Assembly: GCA_029237695.1 (NCBI GenBank) | Contig: CM055265.1 | Span: 81,400,447 to 81,464,446 of the forward strand | Direction: 5' to 3' | DNA: 64,000 nucleotides | From: Conchocele bisecta | Lineage: Eukaryota > Mollusca > Bivalvia > Lucinida > Thyasiridae | In this document: positions 41,320 to 52,533 of the stretch, piece after piece | How the letters are laid out: each line of letters begins with the position of its first letter | How positions within the stretch are numbered: the stretch's first letter is position 1 | Made by a program: the position numbers and the translations under genes | Notes under the pieces: model-generated | Told to the model about the DNA's origin: nothing | What the model saw: only the letters and a program-made list of their open reading frames with translations | Database searches by the model: none

Positions 41320-41430
41320 AAACTCTGAGTATGTTCTCGTTATCATGCTCAAAATCAGGAAGTTTGATTAGTCGAGCTGTCTCAACCAATCAAACTTTCT
41401 GATTTCGAGTACAAATTTAGAGTTTTACAA
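41320..41430. repeat. Inverted repeat related to 43262-43410
   Basis: AAAACTCTGAGTATGTTCTC and GAGTACAAATTTAGAGTTTT arms with AATCAGGAAGTTTGATTAGT / CAATCAAACTTTCTGATTTC inside. A related, worn copy near 43262 reads GTACTCGGAATCAAGATGTT. Confidence 0.65.
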
Positions 41431-41664
41431 GTACAGGGCCAGAGGTGAGGTAACATATGGGTATGATATCTGATTTAGTTCTAGATAATCCTACATTTAC
41501 AGAAGAATTGCCATACAGTGTATTCAGTCTTCCAGCGAGAACGGAAAGCCTACATGTTGATTTTACAATATTTCCACTCCAATATATTGTCACAGGTCTC
41601 TTAACCTTTACACCGCTATCTTAATTTTTGTCGTCTGCTGTTTATTTTCTTCTATTTCCACAAG

Positions 41665-42144
41665 CGCCCCGTGCAGGCACCGGGGCGGGATCAACTGATC
41701 CTGAGAATAGTGCTGCAGTAGCCATTGCTTGTCGTAAAAGGCGACTAAACTGGCTTAACGATTGGGTTCATACTTTCCGGAACCCACTATACCGGATTTG
41801 GCCCTCATGTACATTTTTGGCTTTCTTGTATGTGAGAGTTGAGTCGGGCTATGCCCATATATAAAAGTAAGATTAGCGCTCAATCCTATTACTTTTTAGG
41901 GTGGATGGGATAAATGATTCTGGTGGTGGCGAGGCCTGGCACCAGATCAGGTTGTTTCTAATTTCAGGACTGAATATATATTTTTTTGATTGTAAATATT
42001 GAGTTCTGAAGTTGGGATTTACCCCCCTTGGACAGGTGGATATATGGGACTCGACCCCGTTGACCGTCTGCGTGTAGACTCCCTGAGGCTTGTACCTCTA
42101 TGTCAGAAAAGCGGACGTTAAACCCTATTCACTCACTCACTCAC
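41665..42144 (+). mobile_element. SINE with (CACT)n tail and 14-bp target duplication
   Basis: TCTATTTCCACAAG is at 41651-41664 and 42145-42158. The 480-bp insert starts CGCCCCGTGCAGGCACCGGG, contains TTGTCGTAAAAGGCGACTAA and the body shared with the AAAC-tailed SINE, and ends GCGGACGTTAAACCCTATTC with a CACTCACTCAC tail. The GTCGTAA-AGGCGACTAA head and CACT tail recall a repeat common in abalone DNA (from memory). Confidence 0.87.
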
Positions 42145-42158
42145 TCTATTTCCACAAG

Positions 42159-42366
42159 TGACTTTGGTGTGGTATGGACCTGACACCAGGTCAGGTTATT
42201 CTAATTTCAGTGCTGAATATATTTTTTCTCGATGTAAATATTCCGTTCTGATTTTGGGATTTTCCCCCCCAATGCAGCATGTTAAAATGGGATCGAACCC
42301 GTTTGCCCGGCCTTACATGACCTTAGCTGTTGATAGGCCGTTAAACACCTATAAACAAACAAAAAC
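42159..42366 (+). mobile_element. SINE, AAAC-tailed, 5'-truncated, older than its neighbour
   Basis: Starts within the element at TGACTTTGGTGTGGTATGG and ends GGCCGTTAAACACCTATAAA-CAAAC. TCTATTTCC before and TCTATTTTCC after are its likely target duplication in the family A host. The CACT-tailed SINE later landed at its 5' junction. Confidence 0.8.
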
Positions 42367-42822
42367 TCTATTTTCCATTTTTATCATCAAAAACATGCTT
42401 TGACAGCACTTTAAAATAAGTTACAACATGCTTTGACAGCACTTCAGAATCATTTCCATTGAAAATGATTCTGAAGTGCTGTGAAACCATGTTTTTGTTG
42501 AGAAATAAGGCAAGATATAAAAGCAACAGCAGACGACAATTGTTGTGTGTAGCGGTCTAAGGGTTAAGGGAAATTTTGTCAGCTGATAGCTAAACATAAT
42601 TATCTTTCTTTATTTACAGTGGAATGAGCACATGTTTTATTTCAATATTCGATTTTTTTTCCCATATTATTTGAAAACAATCTACTGAACAGTTCCACTT
42701 TAAATCACTCGCTTTAAAACAATATTCATCTCGTGTGAAAAAATACACACTACCAACATGTAATACGTGTTGCCGGTACTGTTTATTTTTAAACTGACAA
42801 ACCAGACTTAGTTGGAGCTATT

Positions 42823-42975
42823 TTTTTGTCGCGCCCGCTTGCGGACAGCGCGATATACTTGTAGTGGACACATTTGCGTACATACGTACATGCGTCTGGG
42901 TTAAAGTTTTTGGTTGAAGTTTTTGGGTACACTATCAAAGCCTCGGTGACGCGACATGTGGGCTGCAGCCATCTA
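42823..42975. repeat. Family K repeat
   Basis: TTTTTTGTCGCGCCCGCTTG left, GACATGTGGGCTGCAGCCAT right. Confidence 0.72.
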
Positions 42976-43848
42976 CTTGATATAATTACGCTTTCATGAA
43001 AATATTACGTTACTATATAGTGTTCACAATACATTCGACCACATATTGTCTGAATGTTGGTGTTATACTAACGCATTCACAGTCTTTTTTGTAAGATAGT
43101 CGTGTTCTATAAATAAACATTGGGTCCAAGTCATCTTCATTTGAGAGAATACAATCGGCTTTACCTTGTTACAACGATGTATACGGTATTATATTGCGAA
43201 TGTTTATATCCGAGTCGATCTGTATATTACTGTTTCTTCCTGAGAGCATGGTTATAAAACGTTCTAAGCATGTACTCGGAATCAAGATGTTTCACTGGTC
43301 GAGCCGGAGTGCAAGCTCAGCCAATAAAACTTCTCGATTTCACACGAGACCATGATTGTAAAGCATGTTTAAGTTTTATTCGCTGCGCCTGAGGCTCGGC
43401 GAATAAAACTTTTTGATTTTGAATTTCGAGAATGAAAGTACGAGTACATCCTCAGAAATATAATCGCAGGTCTGTATGTATTATGTGAGAAAATGTATTA
43501 CATGTCACGGGTTATACTTAGTTGAGCATAATATGTTTGTTGGTTGCGGTGTACAGTTTAATATGAACTTTTCGCTGTGTGTCAGACGGAGTGTCCTACA
43601 GTCGGACCGTATACCGCAACCTAGTAAAACGTACCTTCGTAAATCCAAGATTATCACAGTAAAATGTGTGATACACACTTTTGTTGTTCATAATATTTGT
43701 TATATATGAACTAGTTTTGTTCTGTATAAAAGTATATATACATATACAATAGATCAGTGCAGAAAACGGCCCTAAGTCATTTGTCTAGATCCTGGTCAAT
43801 CCAGTGGCTCATATTCACAAGCAAGGTTGCATCGTTGGTATTTCAACA
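42976..43848. other. Mostly unique stretch, no gene seen
   Basis: Contains the worn inverted repeat near 43262-43410. The 77-residue open frame at 43476-43709 has no recognisable domain. Confidence 0.3.
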
Positions 43849-44057
43849 TTAAACATTAGAATGCGGGAAACAGAAATTTTCGTCTGCTGTTTTATATTTT
43901 GGCTTCTTTCGCAATAAAAACGTGGTTTCGACAGCACTTTAGAATCTTTTCCATTGGAAATGATTGTAAAGTGCTTTCAAACCAGGTTTTTGATGCGAAA
44001 AACGGAAGAAGGAAAAACAGCAGACGACATAATTTAATTCAGCATTTTAAGGATTAA
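43849..44057. mobile_element. Family A MITE
   Basis: TTAAACATTAGAATGCGGGA left, GCATTTTAAGGATTAA right. Stem TTTAGAATCTTTTCCATTGG mismatched at two positions. Confidence 0.82.
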
Positions 44058-44390
44058 GTTTATGTGGTCAATATGGCTCCAATGATTGTTTAGAAGTGGA
44101 TCACTTACAGGTATACATTTTTTATACATGCCAATGCATATAGAGCTACCATACCAAATATAATGAAGCTTGACCTAGCAAACGATTCCCAAACGGCTTG
44201 TGCCGCTACATTAAAGGGTCTACATACGCAGTTTAAGGCCTCGTTTTCTGCACCAATCAACTCGTATACAATAGATGCATTTGTAGAAGTAAATTTAAAT
44301 CTCATCAGTATGTGTGGTGTAAGAAAGTCCCTGCGAATTCCAGATTAATCTCACCATTTTTGAAAGCCAGACTGGTGGTGCCGATAGCAG

Positions 44391-44602
44391 TGGTACAATG
44401 GACCCCCTCTAAACCGGACATTCGGGAAAATATTGACATTTACCTTAGATGTGTTTCGCTGTTATCTCTGATTACTTTTGATGATTGCAAAACACTAGAA
44501 TGTGTCGTGAAGTGCTCACATGTCTGATTTACAGTGAAACATCTCCAAACCGGACACCCTGGGAGGTCCCCAGGGTGTCCGGTTTGGAGATGTTCCACTG
44601 TA
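44391..44602. mobile_element. Family J element ending in a perfect 73-bp palindrome
   Basis: Left TACAATGGACCCCCTCTAAA. Subunit 44530-44602 runs TACAGTGAAACATCTCCAAA-CCGGACACCCTGG then its complement to GTTCCACTGTA. Confidence 0.8.
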
Positions 44603-45062
44603 CTAATAATATACAATTTTACAATGAAACTCAATGGTTGTCTCTGCAATATCTGTGTGTGTGTTTTGCAAGGTTGTGTTATCTTACTAAGAGGTTTCAA
44701 CATCTGGATTTCACAGGGAGTTTGATGCATCACATGCATATGTTGTTTTGTACTGGTTTTAGTACAGACAGATATAATTTTTAGACTATTTTGAAGGTTA
44801 ATATGTAGTCTGCTTCGCAAATGAATAAATCATATTTACCATTACACATTGTTGTTGTTCTTCCTGTACTGATGTAAGACCAATTCCTCATAATAATGAA
44901 AGCCTCAGTGGACACTGAAAATCTTCCATTGACTAATTCTTCCACTATATAGTTTTCATAATTCCGTCTGTCCGTCCGTTTGTCCGTCCGATGGTAAAGT
45001 TTTTATTTGATAGTCCAGGTGGTGGCTGGGGGTATCTTTGAGCCCCTGCTCACTTTCTCTTG

Positions 45063-45212
45063 TTTTCAATGTACATATTCTGTTCTGATTTTGGGATCCC
45101 CCCACCCCACCCCATCCCTAATTCAGCAGGTTAAATGCGGGATTGAACCCGTTGACCCGGCTTTAAATGACCTTAGCTGTTGATAGGCCGTTCAACACCA
45201 ATAAATCAAATC
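45063..45212 (+). mobile_element. SINE, 5'-truncated
   Basis: TTTTCAATGTACATATTCTG, a C-rich stretch, GGGATTGAACCCGTTGACCC and GGCCGTTCAACACCAATAAA. Confidence 0.72.
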
Positions 45213-45316
45213 CATTGAACCCTTTAAGTCATTGTTCAGTTAACTCCTTTTTCCACTGATCCCGGGCCGCCTGTTGGCGGATGGAAAAGTAAGTACCATT
45301 GGCAATGTATTCGTGC

Positions 45317-45485
45317 TTAACCCATTAAAGATGGGATACAATTATAGTATAGAATGAAACTTTTATGGAAAAAAAATCTTTGTTTTCTTCACTTCCTCTT
45401 GAAAGTATATGATGTTACCACTCGTTTGAACTGTCTCGATGAGACGGTTCAACATATACCTTCACGGAGGAATAAACAAAATAAT
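45317..45485. mobile_element. Family E element, right end lost
   Basis: TTAACCCATTAAAGATGGGA left, ACTCGTTTGAACTGTCTCGA then GACGGTTCAACATATACC. Confidence 0.65.
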
Positions 45486-45572
45486 TATTTTTATCCAGGT
45501 TTTTTGAAAAAAAATCCAGGCTATTGGATTGGCGAAAGCCGGGCGGACGGGCGGCAGGTGGCGTCCACAATC

Positions 45573-46135
45573 AATGTTAAGTTTTCGTGTTTGAGTCCAT
45601 TTCTTTGTTACTGTACCACCTAGGACCACCAAACTTTCACAGCTTCATAATCAAGGGGTGCCCACCACATATCACTATCCAACATGTTACTTTCTTTTTA
45701 TCTTGACCCACTTTTTCCGCGTAGTCGACTTGGCCATTTTCAATGTTAAGTTTTCGCGTTTACAATGTTAAGTTTTCGTGTTTAAGTCCATTTCTTTGGT
45801 ACTGTACCACCTAGGACCACCAAACTTTCACAGCTTCATAATCAAGGGGTGCCCACCACATATCACTATCCAACATGTTACTTTTTTTTTAACTTTACCC
45901 ATTTTTTCCGCGCAGTCGACTTGGCCATTTTCAATGTTAAGTTTTCGCGTTTACAATGTTAAGTTTTCGTGTTTAAGTCCATTTCTTTGGTACTGTACCA
46001 CCTACGACCACCAAACTTTCACAGCTTCATAACCAAGGGGTGCCTACCACATACAACTATCCAACATGTGACCATTTTTTTACCTTCACCTATTATTTCT
46101 ACGTAATTGACTTAGCCATTTTCAACGTTAACTTT
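45573..46135 (+). repeat. 191-bp tandem repeat, about 2.9 copies
   Basis: AATGTTAAGTTTTCGTGTTT begins at 45573, 45764 and 45955, exactly 191 bp apart. Each unit contains GTACTGTACCACCTAGGACC and GGGGTGCCCACCACATATCA. The third unit is the most diverged. Small open frames in all three are artefacts of the repeat. Confidence 0.87.
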
Positions 46136-46146
46136 TTAACGTACGT

Positions 46147-46398
46147 CTGGTTAAAGTTTTTTGCTTACAACTTTTTCGTTATACTATATCTCTGCAACTG
46201 CTTCGCCCATTACCTTGAAACTTCACATGGGTGTTTATCATCATCCATATTTTCATTCTAACCCCCAACCGTGCGGCCCCTGTGCACAATGTCATGGTCA
46301 AATTACTTTGAATTTTTTTGTTAAAGTTTTTAAGTGTACTATATCTCTGCAACTGCTTCACCCATTACCTTGATACTTCACATGGGTGTTTATCATCA
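46147..46398 (+). repeat. Approximately 170-bp duplicated unit joining the 191-bp array to family K
   Basis: TATATCTCTGCAACTGCTTC and CTTCACATGGGTGTTTATCA occur twice, near 46184-46240 and 46333-46400. Confidence 0.7.
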
Positions 46399-46583
46399 TT
46401 GTCGCACCCGCTTGCGGAAAGCGCATTTTATGCATTTTATGCATTTTAGCATACGTCCGTCCGTCCGTACGTCCGTGTCCGGTTAAAGTTTTTTCGTTAA
46501 AGTTTTTCCATCTACTATATCTATTTTTTTAAGTGTCTATGTCTCGCCCCAAGGCGCGACATGCAGGCCACGGCCATCTAGTC
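46398..46583. repeat. Family K repeat with (GTCC)n
   Basis: TTGTCGCACCCGCTTGCGGA, TTTATGCATTTTATGCATTT, CGTCCGTCCGTCC and GGCCACGGCCATCTAGTC. Confidence 0.72.
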
Positions 46584-46684
46584 TACAAAAAGTGGGTATA
46601 ATTATGTTATCCAAGTGTCTATGCTTGGAAAAAACCTGGCCTTCGTGGCTTTGCCTCGTTTCTTGCTTTTACAAAAATCATCTC

Positions 46685-47078
46685 GTGGGTGGCAGGTGGG
46701 AGCATGCGATGGGTAATTTAACGATCGGGGTTCATCCTTACCGGAATCCCGACTGGAGACCTGGTTTGGCCCTCACATACGTCTTTGGTATTTTGTATCC
46801 GACAGTTCAATCTGGTTATACCCCGTATGTAATACGATATTCGTAATCCTATTTTAGGGAAAGGGGCCAAGTGACTTGGTGTGGTATGGACCTGGCACCA
46901 GGTCAGGTTATTCTAATTTCAGGGCTGAATATATTTGTTCTCGATGTAAATATTCCGTTCTGATTTTGGGATTTTCCCCCCAATGCAGCAGGTTAAAATG
47001 GGATCGAACCCGTTTGCCCGGCCTTACATGACCTTAGCTGTTGATAGGCCGTTAAACACCAATAAACAAACAAACAAA
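46685..47078 (+). mobile_element. Full-length SINE (394 bp) with 13-bp target duplication
   Basis: CAAAAATCATCTC is at 46672-46684 and 47079-47091. Begins GTGGGTGGCAGGTGGGAGCA, with CTTACCGGAATCCCGACTGG, CCTGGCACCAGGTCAGG, GGGATCGAACCCGTTTGCC and the GGCCGTTAAACACCAATAAA-CAAAC tail. Best-preserved copy. Confidence 0.9.
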
Positions 47079-47139
47079 CAAAAATCATCTCATCCTTAGA
47101 CTGAAATGGGTTAAGGACTTTACCTTATTGGTGAATGTT

Positions 47140-47280
47140 ACAAGGATTCACACCTGGGGCAAAGTGATCCTCTGTAGTAAGGGTGCCTGGCACCAGATAA
47201 GGGTACAGTCTTAGTGTTATTGTAATAAATTTCATTGCTGAATGATTCTGTAAAACAAATAGCAATCATTGTCGAATAAG
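47140..47280. repeat. Family I repeat
   Basis: GGATTCACACCTGGGGCAAA, GGGTGCCTGGCACCAGATAA and TTCTGTAAAACAAATAGCAA. Confidence 0.6.
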
Positions 47281-47434
47281 GATGGTTTTATCAGATCAAG
47301 GATAGGTCCATTCAGAAGAAAATACCACAATGTGCCTTATCACGTGAGCAGCAAATACTAAAAGTTAATTGTTGGGAGGGGGCCGGGTGCTGACCTGACT
47401 GCACTGGAAATCAGATACGACATACGGAACGTCA

Positions 47435-47682
47435 GGGACTCGTTTCACTAAACTTCGTACGACTAAAATGTTCGTAAGTGCAAATTTAGGATCGTCTGGA
47501 AATTTCAATTTATGGATTTACATTTATTGAGCATAGGCTGCATATGCCTATGCTCAATAAATGTGAATCCAATAATTGCTTACAAGAAAACATTGTTAAT
47601 GTGAAATTTACAGACTACATTGTATCATAATGTTGCACTTACGAACATTTTAGTCGTACAAAGTTTAGTGAAACGGGCTCCC
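47435..47682. mobile_element. Family B MITE
   Basis: GGGACTCGTTTCACTAAACT left, AGTTTAGTGAAACGGGCTCC right. The core GAGCATAGGCTGCATATGCC has lost part of one arm. Confidence 0.85.
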
Positions 47683-48080
47683 GGTTTCCTCCAAGTCAAT
47701 TCCCGGGGCAGCTCCTGTGTCCCCTCTAGTGCATTAGTTTGCTGGTGAATGGACGTAATAAAACCCCAATTAATCAATGCACTGACCCATACAATTAATA
47801 CCACATTTATCTGAGGGGACAGTAGTTACAGTGATGTAATTGTGGATTTATGATACTATAGATGCTGCACCCTGATAATATACTGTCTGTTTCACATTTT
47901 GCTGCCCACAAACTTTTGTCTATTCAACACAAATCTAAAAAAGATTTAAATGTAATTTTTTTTTTCGTCCATAACAAGTCGCCTTCCCAAAAAAAAGATA
48001 TTTGATGAAATTTCATCGCGAACAAAACTATTTTCATATGGGAATCTAACATGGGCCACGATGGGGTCTAAAGATAGATT

Positions 48081-48388
48081 TTTATGCCCCCGCCACCGAA
48101 TGGTGAAGGGGGCATATAGTGTTACCGGCGTCCATCCGTCCGTCCATACGTCCCGAAACCTTAACGCTCGAGTAAATGTTTCCTTGCTCGGATCTGCTTC
48201 ACATTTCACACACGCATTGCTCCAATGGTCCTCTGCCACCCTGTGACAAATCCACATTCGTCCCGCCCCCGCTAAGCCCAGGGTCAAGGTCACAGACTTT
48301 GTGCGTTCGAAACCTTAACGCTCAGGTAAATGGCTGATAATCTTTGGCTGCCAGTTTTCTTTGTGCCGACAGGCCACATTTCTAGTTA
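48081..48388. repeat. Family P repeat
   Basis: TTTATGCCCCCGCCACCGAA, GAAGGGGGCATATAGTGTTA, TCCGTCCGTCC and a single CTTAACGCTCGAGTAAATG unit. Ends GCCACATTTCTAGTT. Confidence 0.72.
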
Positions 48389-48753
48389 AAAATTGTTTCG
48401 GAATTTATGGACCGATTTTCAAAATACAATGTATACCTTTTGTTTTCTTAGTTACATCATTTCCAAGCTATGTAGCAATCATTCAGCCGTTGTTCGACCC
48501 TCCATGACACTCCCCAGCCCCATGTTAAATTCCCATAGGAAATTTTTTTTTCACAATAAAATCAATATTTGATTTTCATCAAATAAAAAAATGAGAAGGG
48601 TGACCTGTTGTACGCCCGTTTGGAAAAAAAACGAGACGTATTATGTATTCTTGTACGGCTGGGCGGGCACAGACTTTCTACATCATAACTAATAAAGTTC
48701 TACTTTACGGATCGTAACCAAACATTTCCGATGACATCTCCCCTTGGCGTCCA

Positions 48754-48953
48754 TTTTTGTCATGCCCGCTTGGGTCTGAAGTGCTGTCAAAACATGTTTT
48801 CATTGAGAAATAAGACAAAATATAAAAGCAACAGCAGACGACAATTGTTGTGAGTAGCGGTCTAAGGGATTAAAGTTTTTGGTATACATGTACTAACAAA
48901 GCCTCGGCGGGCGCGACATAGGCGCGACATACGGCCACGTTTGTTCCTAGTTA
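48754..48953. repeat. Family K repeat interrupted by a family A fragment
   Basis: TTTTGTCATGCCCGCTTGG, then family A sequence from GTCTGAAGTGCTGTC to AGCGGTCTAAGGGATTAA (48774-48872), then AGTTTTTGGTATACATG and GCCTCGGCGGGCGCGAC. Only the right half of family A is present. Confidence 0.7.
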
Positions 48954-49075
48954 TTTTTTTGCGCTCTGTATCCTTGTCCACGCAATAACTAAAGTTCTCG
49001 GGCGTGGATCCAAGGTGGGGCGCACCCGGCAGACGCCTCTCCCCCCCCCTCCCCCTATTTTTCGGGCAATGGTCA

Positions 49076-50580
49076 TTTGTTGTAAAGCCAAAAGCGCAAA
49101 GTAGCAGCCCAACACAGTCGTAAATAACGTAAAAATTTTTTTTTATCTCCTTGTGTGACACACATATATTTTCACACTATCCGCTTTGCTATGCAAAGTC
49201 TGTGTGCTAAAAAAATGTAATTCACTAATTGCGTCTTTGCAATTGGGGGAACGTTGAGCCGAAAAGTCACCAACTGAATTTCACAGTATACAACAACAAC
49301 AACAACAAGTTGTCAACGCGGTAGTTTCTTGACTTACGTCATTTTGGTAGTCACAGTGCGCTTTTGTTCGGGTGTTTGAAACTTTCCGTGATAAAAACCA
49401 CATGTATCCTGATCATGGCAGAAAAACGAATGTCTCTGACTCAGCCATCTCTCGTCGATTTATTTGCGGGAATTGCGAAAAAAGGTTTGTTCCGAAGTTG
49501 TTTTGACTTGTTTCAAACTTTGAACCCTACGTATTTCACATTCTTTCCCATGGCATAAGCCCAAGTCTGGGACACAAATATGAAGTGCAAGATTATATAA
49601 ATATTGCCCTTGGTTGAGGGTGATATTGTGGATTATCTCCTAGAGGGAACACTATCATAATGTTCTAGTGGAGAGATAAATAGAGGATAATCCAGCGTAC
49701 ACATTCACATTGTTACATGGCTGCCGCTATTTGATACCATGCTCAAACGTATAGCGCGTGCTGTTTGCACATGGCTATTGACAATGCTCATTCTGGGGCC
49801 CGCCAACACTGACGTATTATATCTTCTCGCATGACGTCACTACGACGTTTTAACGTTACGTTATATGACGCGTAACACGTGCTGCGGCCCCCGAATAAAT
49901 CCTCCTTAGGATAAGTCAGTCTGATTATTGTTTGTATATGACAGACCAATTGAACTTACCGTTGGCAGTGTTGCAGGCTACCAGACTCACTTTGACTCTT
50001 TTGGTGTGTAGCTCTAAAATATGCATGATGTTCTTCTGCATCAGCATGTATAGCTAGGCCTACTATTAACCAAACATTTTTCTCCATCGTATCATATAAT
50101 CATTTAGTAATATTTATTTTACTGATCGTGACTCGCGGTGGTATCAGGATATTTTCATATGCAAATGAGGCATGATATTACTTAATTATTTATACGAATT
50201 AAATGCGCCAACTAGAAAAATAATATTTTCGACAGATTATATAGTATGATCATGACAAAAAATAATACAGAGAATACATGGTAATGACCGAAAACATTTC
50301 AAGAAAACACGGTTATCATCCCTGATATCAGTGTGGAATTTTATGTCTGATATAAAATGCATAATAATGCCAATCGATACATGGGGTAATGCTGAATGAT
50401 TGTTTATGTTGTTAGAACATTTCTGAGATGATGTCTCTAATATAAAGAACATTTTGTGCCTAGTGAGGGGCATGTATCGTTAATCATCAAATATATGTAT
50501 ATTCAGTGCGGAATAGCATTTACATTTCGCGCACCAAAATATAGAAAAAAGAAGACCAACAGGGCTTGGACGTTCATACT
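49076..50580. other. Low-repeat stretch; hairpin near 49640-49695; CRE-like site near 49835
   Basis: Contains a (CAA)n run near 49296, a speculative first exon (see next entry), GTGGATTATCTCC / GAGATAAATAGAGGATAATCC inverted repeats and ATGACGTCACTACGACG (full TGACGTCA core). No confirmed gene. Confidence 0.3.
49415..49484 (+). CDS. Speculative first coding exon (23 codons plus one base)
   Basis: ATG at 49415 opens MAEKRMSLTQPSLVDLFAGI and a GT donor follows AAAAAAG at 49485 (GTTTGT, weak). The local sequence is less AT-rich than its surroundings. QPSLVDLF resembles the PCNA-interaction pattern Q-x-x-L-x-x-(F/Y/L)-F. No downstream exon is identifiable in the window and chance is likely, so treat as a lead only. 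Confidence 0.15.
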
Positions 50581-50589
50581 TCGCTACAG

Positions 50590-50910
50590 CAAGGGCGGAT
50601 TTAGGGGGGGGGGAGGCGAACCCGGCGCACGCCCCCCCCCCCCCCCACCCCCACCCCTAAAATTTGCCGTGTAAAGATTTTTTACAAGTTACAAGGCACG
50701 TTTCTACGTTCGCTTGTGAATTTATTGTTTATTGGTTTTGTTTTGCTCCAAAATGCGCCAGAGCGCAGGAAATGCGATGTAGATTTCAAAAAAAATACGG
50801 GGGGGGGGGGGGGAATGCCCCCGGACCCCCCTAGCGCGTTCGATAATATAGTCAATAATTGCAAAATACGCCCCCCCCCCCACCCCCCCTAACCCGAAAT
50901 CCTGGATCCG
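50590..50910. repeat. Two G-run/C-run hairpin repeats
   Basis: Runs of 9-14 G and C (50605-50660, 50798-50890) with GGCGCACGCCCCC and CCCTAACCCGAAATCCTGGA. Similar motifs occur at 37020, 49005 and 57920. Quadruplex-capable and hard to sequence. Confidence 0.6.
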
Positions 50911-51189
50911 CGCCTGTACAGTATATAGTTATTGAGAGACAATTCTAAAAAATGACACAAAATTATTACCATAAACTTACCTACTAAAGTGTGTATTAGC
51001 AAATTTATTAGGTCACTCTGCACGAAGTAGAGAGTAAACATTTGAAGAAAATACGGTTATCGCCCCTGATATCAGTGTGGAATTTTATGTCTGTCATCTG
51101 TAATTCGAGATACAACTTCCTAATTCTGTTATTCAGTGTTCAATGACCCACATGTAGTTTTATATCAAAGAGGACAGTGGCATCACAAC

Positions 51190-51590
51190 TTTAATTGAAA
51201 AATAATTAAATATATATATTGTCAGCATTTTGTACCAATATGGCCACCAGCGGCCATCTTGATTTGAGATACAACTTCTAATATTGAAGTTCTATAATAG
51301 ATATTCATTCCTCCATAGTGCAGTTACCAAACGATGCTTTTTGGGTTCTGGAGTACTCCCGCTTAGATTTTTTGGACTTTTTGATTCTCCGAAGAATAGA
51401 GATTTCAAATCCGCGTGACGCCACCCTGTCATCCTTGGGAATTTTGAAATATTCAAGATGGCCGCCAAAAGTTGATAGTTTACAGGGCGGTCGCTGGAGC
51501 TTTTTTGATGATACGCACCATATGAAAGATTTCACATATAGCACATATATGCATCTGGCGACTTGAAAAACGAGATGAACATCTCAAACC
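51190..51590. repeat. Family L repeat (GGCCATCTTGATTTGAGATA)
   Basis: AATATGGCCACCAGCGGCCA, GATTTGAGATACAACTTC and AAGATGGCCGCCAAAAG. Units recur at 52325-52400, 54710-54800 and 55260-55770. Confidence 0.65.
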
Positions 51591-51944
51591 AAATATATAT
51601 ACATGTATATATTAAAACAATCCGCCCTCTTTTTTATGGCCTAATGTATATTATTGTAGAATTCCAATGTGTCATTGTGACATTTAAATCAAGTTCAGAT
51701 GCAAATTCGATAATAAAACAAAATACAATCCCGTATGCGATCTCCGGACCTCCAGATTGCAAAACTAACACCATACAAATACGCCACCAAGGCTACTACT
51801 GTCGATAATTCTATTTGCATTCTTGTATATAAACTTCGCTGTCATTTGCTCGACTGTTTTTCCGCAAAATCATTTTTATGAGATATTTACGTGTACATAA
51901 TTACCAAACATGTTTAAATATCATTTTTAAAATGGAATAAAGAA

Positions 51945-52070
51945 TATAGTACTGCGAAAACCTTCAAGAATCCTCGAAAATGTCAACGTAAGGCTTTCCG
52001 ATCGGAACGCATTACGTTGACGTTTTCGAGGATTCAGCCTCAGGAACATTCGCAGTACTATATTTATTAT
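51945..52070. mobile_element. Palindromic element, single copy
   Basis: ATATAGTACTGCGAAAACC left, ATTCGCAGTACTATATTTA right, with AATCCTCGAAAATGTCAACG complementary to CGTTGACGTTTTCGAGGATT, around a 20-base loop. Confidence 0.78.
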
Positions 52071-52533
52071 TTATATTAGATCTAACTGTTCCTCATTTTC
52101 AAGGGAAACTACTGTTGCAATGCAATTGAGTTACTATCAGTATGCATTGTCTCCCTTGAGACGGTATTTCGATTTAATATCAGGCAAAGCTAGGAAGTGT
52201 GTAGGAACTAGATTTAAATAGTCTCTAGATACATGTAAACCATTTGCAATCGCTCAATTATTCCACCACGCCACCCACGACGCCGCCTATGAATCCCTAC
52301 CCCCTGCACCCACAATATATCAAATATTGTTGTTAGAATTGTGAAATATTCAATATGGCCGCCAAAATAAACATCTGGCATCCCAAGAAGAAAATCTGCG
52401 TATCATGCAGTACTCGTATATCACTGACGTTAATGGCACTGTACCTAGTAACGTTCCATAGTATCTTTGGCATAGCATACCCTATTACATACATGTCTAG
52501 CATGCCTTCCAAGATAGCCGCCTCAATATCTGT

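Larger units (their letters stand above)
41601..42566. mobile_element. Family A MITE split by two successive SINE insertions
   Basis: Left part TTAACCTTTACACCGCTATC to TTATTTTC at 41601-41650. Right part from TCTATTTTCCATTTTTATC (about 42367) to GCGGTCTAAGGGTTAA. Without the inserts it is an ordinary 250-bp long-variant copy. Confidence 0.85.

Noticed and set aside
44105..44348. Opposed 61- and 66-codon frames between a family A and a family J element
   Set aside because: No domain, no splice support, and both strands are equally open.
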